DNA from: an uncultured Verrucomicrobia subdivision 3 bacterium | GTDB lineage: Bacteria; Verrucomicrobiota; Verrucomicrobiia; Limisphaerales; UBA11358 | DNA length: 64,000 nucleotides | NCBI GenBank assembly: GCA_903827955.1 | Contig: CAIKKJ010000075.1 | Coordinates: 32,332-96,331 of the forward strand | Direction of reading: 5' to 3' | Shown here: positions 58,266 through 64,000 of the stretch, one piece after another | How the letters are laid out: each line of letters opens with the position of its first letter | Numbering within the stretch: position 1 is the first letter of the stretch | Notes under the pieces: model-generated | Seen by the model: only the letters and a program-made list of their open reading frames with translations | Database searches by the model: none | What the model was told of the DNA's origin: nothing | Position numbers and translations under genes: made by a program

Positions 58266-58858
58266 GCTTTACGAAACAATTTCTCGCCGAAGTCCAGCAG
58301 GTCACGGCGCAACTGAACGAAGCCGCCATTGAAAAATGCGCGGACGAACTCGCGGCCATCCGTGCGCGTGGCGGGCGCTTATTTATCCTCGGCGTCGGCG
58401 GCAGCGCGGGCAACGCCGGTCATGCCGTGAATGATTTCCGCAAAATCTGCGGCTTCGAAGCCTACGCGCCGACGGACAATGTTTCCGAGCTCACCGCCCG
58501 AACCAACGACGAAGGTTGGGCGACAGTTTTCTCCGAATGGCTGAAAGGCTCGCGCATCAATGCGAAAGACGGGTTGCTGATTTTTTCCGTCGGCGGCGGC
58601 AATCTGGAAAAAAATGTTAGCCCGAATCTCGTCAGTGCGATTCAAGTGGCGAAGTCGGTCGGCGCTTCAGTCGTCGGTATCGTTGGCCGCGACGGCGGTT
58701 ACACTGCACAGCAGGCTACGGCTTGTGTCATTGTTCCGACGGTGAATCCCACGCATGTCACGCCGCATAGCGAGGCGTTTCAGGGCATCGTGTGGCACTT
58801 GCTTGTGTCGCATCCCAAGCTCAAAGTCGCGCAGACCAAGTGGGAATCTACGAAGTGA
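58262..58858 (+). CDS. gmhA: SIS-domain phosphoheptose isomerase-like
   Basis: GGRLFILGVGGSAGNAGHAVNDFRKICGFEAYAPTDNVSELTARTNDEGWATVFSEWL. Confidence 0.82.
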   Translation: MSFTKQFLAEVQQVTAQLNEAAIEKCADELAAIRARGGRLFILGVGGSAGNAGHAVNDFRKICGFEAYAPTDNVSELTARTNDEGWATVFSEWLKGSRINAKDGLLIFSVGGGNLEKNVSPNLVSAIQVAKSVGASVVGIVGRDGGYTAQQATACVIVPTVNPTHVTPHSEAFQGIVWHLLVSHPKLKVAQTKWESTK

Positions 58859-59394
58859 AGCGCGCCGTTTTTCTCGACCGCGATGGCGTTATCAACCGTT
58901 CTATTACACGGGATGGGCTACCGTTCCCGCCGATGAGCATGGCGGATTTTGAAATTCTTCCGGGCGTTCCCGAAGCGTGTGCGAAGTTGAAAGCCGCTGG
59001 TTTTCTGCTCGTCCTCACCACCAATCAACCAGATGTGGGGCGTGGCATCGTTCCGCGTGAACTCGTCGAAGCGATGAATGCCGAGGTGTCAAAAGTTGTC
59101 GAGTTGGATCGCATCGAGATTTGTTTTCACCCCGGTCGCGGCGCTTCGGATTGCGATTGTCGCAAGCCCAAGCCGGGGATGTTACTCAACGCGGCGAAAG
59201 CGCTCGGCATTGACCTCGCACAGAGCTGGATGGTCGGTGACCGCTGGCGCGATGTGGATTGCGGCCACGCAGCGGGCTGCAAGACTGTTTTCATCGAAGG
59301 CAACTACGTCGAGCAGTTGAAGCAGAAACCTGATTTTTCCGCTCGCAATCTGGCCAAGGCTGCTGACATCATTCTCGCCCAAACTAAGAAATAA
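58855..59394 (+). CDS. gmhB: HAD-family D-glycero-D-manno-heptose bisphosphate phosphatase-like
   Basis: VKRAVFLDRDGVINRSI; LVLTTNQPDVGRG; HPGRGASDCDCRKPKPGMLL; MVGDRWRDVDCGHAAG; GTGA overlap with upstream gene. Confidence 0.88.
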   Translation: MKRAVFLDRDGVINRSITRDGLPFPPMSMADFEILPGVPEACAKLKAAGFLLVLTTNQPDVGRGIVPRELVEAMNAEVSKVVELDRIEICFHPGRGASDCDCRKPKPGMLLNAAKALGIDLAQSWMVGDRWRDVDCGHAAGCKTVFIEGNYVEQLKQKPDFSARNLAKAADIILAQTKK

Positions 59395-59397
59395 TTT

Positions 59398-60120
59398 ATG
59401 AAGCGCACCCTGAAAGATTTGACGGTAAAAATTTACGCCGACGGCGCGGACAAGGCCGGAATGCTCAAGCTCAACGCCGACCCGCTCATCCAAGGCCTCA
59501 CCACGAACCCCACGCTGATGCGCAAGGCTGGCCTGACGGATTTTGAGGCGTTCGCGCGCGACATCTTGCAGACCATCACGGTCAAGCCGCTCTCGCTCGA
59601 AGTTTTTTCTGACGAATTCTCCGAGATGAAGCGCCAAGGTTTGAAGATCAACGGCTGGGGAAAAAATGTCTACGTCAAGATTCCCATCACCAACTCGCGC
59701 GGTGAATCGGCGTTGCCGCTCATCAAGGAACTCGCCGCGGAAGGCGTGAAACTGAACGTCACCGCGCTGCTCACCGTCGAGCAAGTGAAGGGCGTGGCGG
59801 CGGCATTGAATCCGAAAGTGCCCGCCGTGGTTTCGGTTTTTGCCGGACGCATTGCGGATACGGGCGTTGACCCGGTTGGCATTATGGCGGAGAGCAAAAA
59901 CATTCTCATCGGCCTCCCGCAAGCGGAACTGCTTTGGGCGAGCGTGCGCGAAGTGCTGAATATTTTTCAGTCAAACGATTGCGGCTGTCACATCGTGACC
60001 GTGCCGCACGACATTCTCGGCAAGGCGCAGAAGATGACGGGGATGGATTTGACGGAGCTTTCGCTCGATACCGTGAAGATGTTTGCGAACGACGCGGCGG
60101 CAGCGGGTTTCAAACTCTGA
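59398..60120 (+). CDS. Transaldolase family protein
   Basis: LKLNADPLIQGLTTNPTLMRKAGL; VYVKIPITNSRGES; LNVTALLTVEQV; SVFAGRIADTGVDP. Confidence 0.9.
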   Translation: MKRTLKDLTVKIYADGADKAGMLKLNADPLIQGLTTNPTLMRKAGLTDFEAFARDILQTITVKPLSLEVFSDEFSEMKRQGLKINGWGKNVYVKIPITNSRGESALPLIKELAAEGVKLNVTALLTVEQVKGVAAALNPKVPAVVSVFAGRIADTGVDPVGIMAESKNILIGLPQAELLWASVREVLNIFQSNDCGCHIVTVPHDILGKAQKMTGMDLTELSLDTVKMFANDAAAAGFKL

Positions 60121-60133
60121 TTTGCTTTCAAAC

Positions 60134-60165
60134 AAAAAGGCCGCGCATGTTTGCGCGGCCTTTTT
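60134..60165. terminator. Bidirectional intrinsic terminator
   Basis: aaaaaggccgcgca tgtt tgcgcggccttttt between convergent transaldolase and GT9 genes. Confidence 0.9.
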
Positions 60166-60181
60166 GTGTTGATAGCGTAGT

Positions 60182-61249
60182 TCAAATCAACTTCGTCACC
60201 GCCGCAAAAACGTCCGCGACTTTCACCGACTCCATCGCGGCGACAAGTTCCTCGCGTGTGCCTTTGATGTCGCCGCCGTCGTAGCGGTAATAATCCAAGT
60301 TGCGCCCGTTTACCACGGGATTTTTTATGAGCGTGAATTGATTTCCGTAAGGCCAGTTCGTCACGTTCAACGTCGGCGCCTCAATCACGATCTGGTTCGG
60401 CACCTTCATCGCCGCCGCGATGTGCATCAGCGACGTGTCCACGCTCAAGAACGCGCTGCACCGCTTCATCAACGCCGCCGTTTCGCGCAGATTTTTTGTC
60501 TTCGCCTCGCGTGTCAGGTCGGCGTTCGCCTGCGCCAGCACCACGGCGTGATCCTTCGCCTCGTCCGGCCCGCCGAATAGTAGCACATGAATATCCGGCC
60601 GCTGCTTGTTCAACTGCCGCACCAATCCGGCATGATTCTTCAACGGCCAGCGCTTCAACGGCAAATTCTTCGTGCCGCCGGAACCGACATGAAGGCCGAG
60701 AATTATTTTGCCGAACAATTTGTGCTTCGTCAGGAAATCATCCGCAAACCGCTCGTCGCCCGGCTCGAGAAAAAATTCCATCTCATGCGCCGGAAGTTTC
60801 TTCTGCGCGCCGATCATCGGCAGCACGTCGAAATTATTATCAATCGAATGCCGCGCGTAATCCTGCGGCAGCGAACCGGTGACGAGCCAGTTATCCAACC
60901 AATGGAAGCATTCGTATTCGTGGCTGATGCGCACCTGCGCGCCCGCCAGCCACGCCGCGACGCGGTAGTGGATGCGGCTCTGCGGATGCGTGTTCACGGA
61001 AAGCTGATAACGCTCGCGGCGCAGCGACCATAGGAAACGCGTGGCTTCGAACTTGCCACACTTCATCAGATTTTTCTGAAACACGCGGTTCACGTTCGGA
61101 TTGTGCTCCAGCAAATCCTTCGCGCCCGGCCACATCACCAGCGCGTCAATCACTGCATCGGGGAAATTCTCGCGCAGCTCGCGGATGAACGGCGTGGCGA
61201 TCAGCGTGTCGCCGATGCCGGCGAGAGAGATGACGAGAATCTTTTTCAC
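60182..61249 (-). CDS. Glycosyltransferase family 9 (heptosyltransferase-like)
   Basis: GTG start; KKILVISLAGIGDTLIATPFIRELRENFPDAVIDALV; LGLHVGSGGTKNLPLKRWP; CSAFLSVDTSLMHIAAAMKVP. Confidence 0.9.
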   Translation of the reverse strand: MKKILVISLAGIGDTLIATPFIRELRENFPDAVIDALVMWPGAKDLLEHNPNVNRVFQKNLMKCGKFEATRFLWSLRRERYQLSVNTHPQSRIHYRVAAWLAGAQVRISHEYECFHWLDNWLVTGSLPQDYARHSIDNNFDVLPMIGAQKKLPAHEMEFFLEPGDERFADDFLTKHKLFGKIILGLHVGSGGTKNLPLKRWPLKNHAGLVRQLNKQRPDIHVLLFGGPDEAKDHAVVLAQANADLTREAKTKNLRETAALMKRCSAFLSVDTSLMHIAAAMKVPNQIVIEAPTLNVTNWPYGNQFTLIKNPVVNGRNLDYYRYDGGDIKGTREELVAAMESVKVADVFAAVTKLI

Positions 61250-61731
61250 AACCGCGAAATCTTTTCCAGCAAGCCCGTCGTAGATTTTCCGGAAACGAAA
61301 GGAACGAGAACAATCTTTCCGCCCGCCGACTCGACCGCGCGACGCTCGTCCTGGTTCAACGTTTCCAAGGTGTAATCGCCGCCCTTGACGTAAATATCCG
61401 GCTGCGCGGCGGCGAGAAATTTGGTTGCGGTTGCGTCGGTGAAAATGCAGACGCCATCCACGCTTTGCAACGCGGCCAAAACCGACTCGCGATCCGTTTC
61501 GGAATTCACCGGACGCCCCGCGCCTTTCAAGCCGCGCACCGCCGCGTCGCTGTTCACGCCGATAAGCAGTGCATCGCCGAAATTGCGGGCGTGCTCCAGA
61601 TAGGTGACATGGCCGAGGTGCAGGATGTCGAAGCAGCCGTTCGTGACGACGAGTTTTTTGCCCGTCGCGCGAAATTGGTTTCGCCACGCCGGTAAATCGT
61701 CCCACGCGATGATTTTGTCGCGGAAATTCAC
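61246..61731 (-). CDS. rfaE2: D-glycero-beta-D-manno-heptose 1-phosphate adenylyltransferase-like (RfaE2)
   Basis: KKLVVTNGCFDILHLGHVTYLEHARNFGDALLIGVNSDAAVRGLKGAGRPVNSETDRESVLAAL; KGGDYTLETL. Confidence 0.9.
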   Translation of the reverse strand: MNFRDKIIAWDDLPAWRNQFRATGKKLVVTNGCFDILHLGHVTYLEHARNFGDALLIGVNSDAAVRGLKGAGRPVNSETDRESVLAALQSVDGVCIFTDATATKFLAAAQPDIYVKGGDYTLETLNQDERRAVESAGGKIVLVPFVSGKSTTGLLEKISRL

Positions 61732-61848
61732 GCCGTCATTTTGCCCGCGCGCCGCCGGTTGGCAACGATTTTACAACGCCCGGCAAAAAGGCACCGCCAG
61801 TCCACACTTGCAGCCCCCGCGCCGACCCCGTAGTTTGCGCCCGCTGCC

Positions 61849-62472
61849 ATGTCATATCTCGTCTGTTTTGCGCTGAAAGAAGAAGCCGCGCCGCTCAAAA
61901 AAATTGCGGCGGCAAATCCCGCCATAACCATCCTGATTGTTGGCATCGGCCGGCAAAATGCGGAAAAATCCATCCGCAAATTTCTCGCCAACCATTCGCC
62001 GGAAAAGGTTTTTACCTGCGGTTTTGCCGGCGGACTGAACCCGGATTTGAAAATTGGCGAGGTCGTTTTTGAAAGCGGACATCACGCGGCACAACTGGTC
62101 GCCGCCGGCGGAAAACCGGCGACATTTTTTTGCGCCGACCGCATCGCCACCACCGTGGCGGAAAAGCAAAAGCTGCGCGCGGAAACCCGCGCCGATGTGG
62201 TCGAAATGGAATCGGCAGCCATTCACGCCGTCTGCCGCGAGCACGGCCTCCCCTGCTCCACCGTCCGCGTGATTTCCGACACGGCGAATGAGAATTTGCC
62301 ACTGGATTTCAATGCGCTGGCCAACGCGGACAAAAGTTTGAACTTCGGAAAATTATTTCTGGCCATCGCCAAGTCGCCAGGAAAAATCGGCGCACTGATG
62401 GATCTGCAAAAGAAAACCAGCTTCGCCGCGAAGCAACTGGCGGCGGTCTTGGAAAAAATCACCGCGCGCTGA
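61849..62472 (+). CDS. Nucleoside phosphorylase-like protein (MTA/SAH nucleosidase or HpnG-like)
   Basis: CFALKEEAAPLKK; VFTCGFAGGLNPDLKIGEVV; DVVEMESAAIHAVCREHGLPCSTVRVISDTANE. Confidence 0.75.
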   Translation: MSYLVCFALKEEAAPLKKIAAANPAITILIVGIGRQNAEKSIRKFLANHSPEKVFTCGFAGGLNPDLKIGEVVFESGHHAAQLVAAGGKPATFFCADRIATTVAEKQKLRAETRADVVEMESAAIHAVCREHGLPCSTVRVISDTANENLPLDFNALANADKSLNFGKLFLAIAKSPGKIGALMDLQKKTSFAAKQLAAVLEKITAR

Positions 62473-62477
62473 CGACG

Positions 62478-64000
62478 TTAACCCGCCGCCGAAATGACCG
62501 GCAGCGACACGCGAATCACGCCGTTGGGTGACGGGATGATTTCCAGTTTGCCGTGGTGGTTCTGGATGATTTTTTGCGAGACCGATAGGCCGAGACCGAG
62601 GCCAACGTTGCGCGTGGTATAGAACGGCGCGGGAACTTTCTTCGCAGCGTCGGCGGTGAAGCCACTACCGGTGTCCTGCACTTCGATGGTCACGGCGCGT
62701 TCGCCGGGTTGGAAATTCACAGCGATCTTCGCCGCTTTGGGATTCGCTTGAATGGCGTTCAACATGATTTCCGAAAAGGCGTGCTTCAACGCCGCGCGGT
62801 CGCCGGTGACGACGTAGGGCAGGCCGCTATTTTCTAAATTCAACTGCGCGCCCTCGGCAGGCTGCTGGCGCATGGCTTCCTGAAATGCGTCTTGCACCAG
62901 TGTTTCCACGGGGCAAATATCCTTGGCAACATGACCTTCGCGCGCGAGAAAACGCATTTGGCTCACGAGCCGGGAAACGCGCTTTACGCCTTCGCCCATC
63001 GCAATACCGAGTGATTCGCGGAATTCTGCGTCGTCAAATTTTTCGGCGAGCAACTGCTGGTGCGTGGAGAGCGGAACCATCGCGTTGCCGATTTCGTGCG
63101 CCATGCGGTCGGCCATCGAGCGGACGAGGCGCAGGTTCGCGGCCTCGATTTCGAGATTGCGCAACTGCTCGCTCTGCGTGAGGTCATCGGCCGTGAGCAG
63201 CGCGGAGGCCGGCGTCGCGGAATTGCCGCGTTGAAACGGCACGATGCTCACGCTGTAAGTGGTGCCGGGCGAACTTTCCGGCGCGTAGCGGAACGGTTCG
63301 AGCGCGGAACCGGTCTTGAGCACCTGATAAATTTTTGCGCCGAGCGACTGCGGCAAATCGCTGAAGTCCAGGCCGCCGGTGCGCTCGTTCTTGCGCCCGA
63401 AATGGCGGCGCGCGGCCTTGTTCGCGTGCAGCACTTTCAGGTCGCGCCCGACGACGATGCACGCGCTGCTCAATTCTTTCAGCACGTCAGACATCAGCGC
63501 GTGGTTGCCGGACAATTGTTCGTGCAACCAGATGTTGCGCAGGCCGAGGCCGACCTGTTCGAGCAGCCGGAAAATCATTTCCAGCTCCACGTTCACCAGC
63601 GGTTCGCCGGTGATGCGGCCATCAAACACGGCCACGCCGATGACGGCATCGCGATCCAAAATCGGCACGGCCACTTGCGCGCCGAGCAGTTCAAATTCCT
63701 TTTGCGTCTCATTGTCGAAGCGGACCTCGTCGCTGTCGCGGCGCAAAATCCGGCCGAGCCGCGACACTTGCGCGCCGATGCCGGAGTCGAGCGAGAGTTC
63801 GATGTGCTCCAGCAATCCCGCCGGGATGCCGGTGGCCGAGGCCGCGTGCAAACGACGCGCGGTTTCGCGCGGCGAAACTTCCGTCAGCGGCGCGCACGGG
63901 CGGTTGAGAAAAATCGCCGCGCGGTTCACGCTCAAAGTTTCGCGCAGGAAGCGGAGAAATTGTTTCAGCATCGCCTCGGCGTCGAGCGAGTGCGTGAGGA
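62478..64000 (-). CDS. Sensor histidine kinase (GAF-PAS-HisKA-HATPase), 5'-truncated by window edge
   Basis: ADRMAHEIGNAMVPLSTHQQLL; NVGLGLGLSVSQKIIQNHHGKLEI; reverse frame is open upstream of the ORF-track Met (LTHSLDAEAMLKQFL...). Confidence 0.9.
   Translation of the reverse strand, partial: LTHSLDAEAMLKQFLRFLRETLSVNRAAIFLNRPCAPLTEVSPRETARRLHAASATGIPAGLLEHIELSLDSGIGAQVSRLGRILRRDSDEVRFDNETQKEFELLGAQVAVPILDRDAVIGVAVFDGRITGEPLVNVELEMIFRLLEQVGLGLRNIWLHEQLSGNHALMSDVLKELSSACIVVGRDLKVLHANKAARRHFGRKNERTGGLDFSDLPQSLGAKIYQVLKTGSALEPFRYAPESSPGTTYSVSIVPFQRGNSATPASALLTADDLTQSEQLRNLEIEAANLRLVRSMADRMAHEIGNAMVPLSTHQQLLAEKFDDAEFRESLGIAMGEGVKRVSRLVSQMRFLAREGHVAKDICPVETLVQDAFQEAMRQQPAEGAQLNLENSGLPYVVTGDRAALKHAFSEIMLNAIQANPKAAKIAVNFQPGERAVTIEVQDTGSGFTADAAKKVPAPFYTTRNVGLGLGLSVSQKIIQNHHGKLEIIPSPNGVIRVSLPVISAAG

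Noticed and set aside
1-64000. tRNA/rRNA genes, riboswitches, transposases, phage genes
   Set aside because: No cloverleaf, rRNA signature, aptamer consensus or transposase/integrase motif was recognised by eye; a tRNAscan/Rfam run would be needed to exclude small RNAs.

Overview
This 64-kb window is a gene-dense, GC-rich bacterial chromosome segment. Its style suggests Verrucomicrobiota (a VPD-CTERM-like sorting tail, many secreted '...FFRL'-ending proteins, EPS genes), but that assignment is inference. The left half is mostly housekeeping: aat-DUF2017-clpS, a sugar isomerase and an RbsD/FucU-like protein, phosphohexomutase, rpe, a large hybrid histidine kinase, rpsT, aspS, leuS, an SNF2 helicase, asd, exbB/exbD/tonB and a Nif3-like protein. 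From about 30.8 kb to 61.7 kb there is a large polysaccharide/nucleotide-sugar region: glycosyltransferases, FkbM and class I methyltransferases, two tandem GDP-mannose-dehydratase-like genes, UDP-sugar epimerase and dehydrogenase genes, and a heptose pathway (hddA, hddC, gmhA, gmhB, rfaE2-like). The heptose pathway is interrupted between hddA and hddC by about 5.7 kb of accessory DNA. Main observations: (1) a degenerate tandem array at 51944-52279 with an exact 21-bp period, CTG recurring in register in 15 of 16 units, ending 3 nt before an uncharacterised CDS; (2) a duplicated 5' end of hddC flanking a toxin-antitoxin pair; (3) a 62-bp imperfect palindrome inserted in frame in leuS; (4) a low-GC patch in leuS coinciding with the CP1 editing domain; (5) a shared promoter block upstream of rpsT and asd; (6) a C-type-lectin-like protein with a VPD-CTERM-like tail. 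Everything was read by eye. Family names rest on recognised motifs, not database searches.
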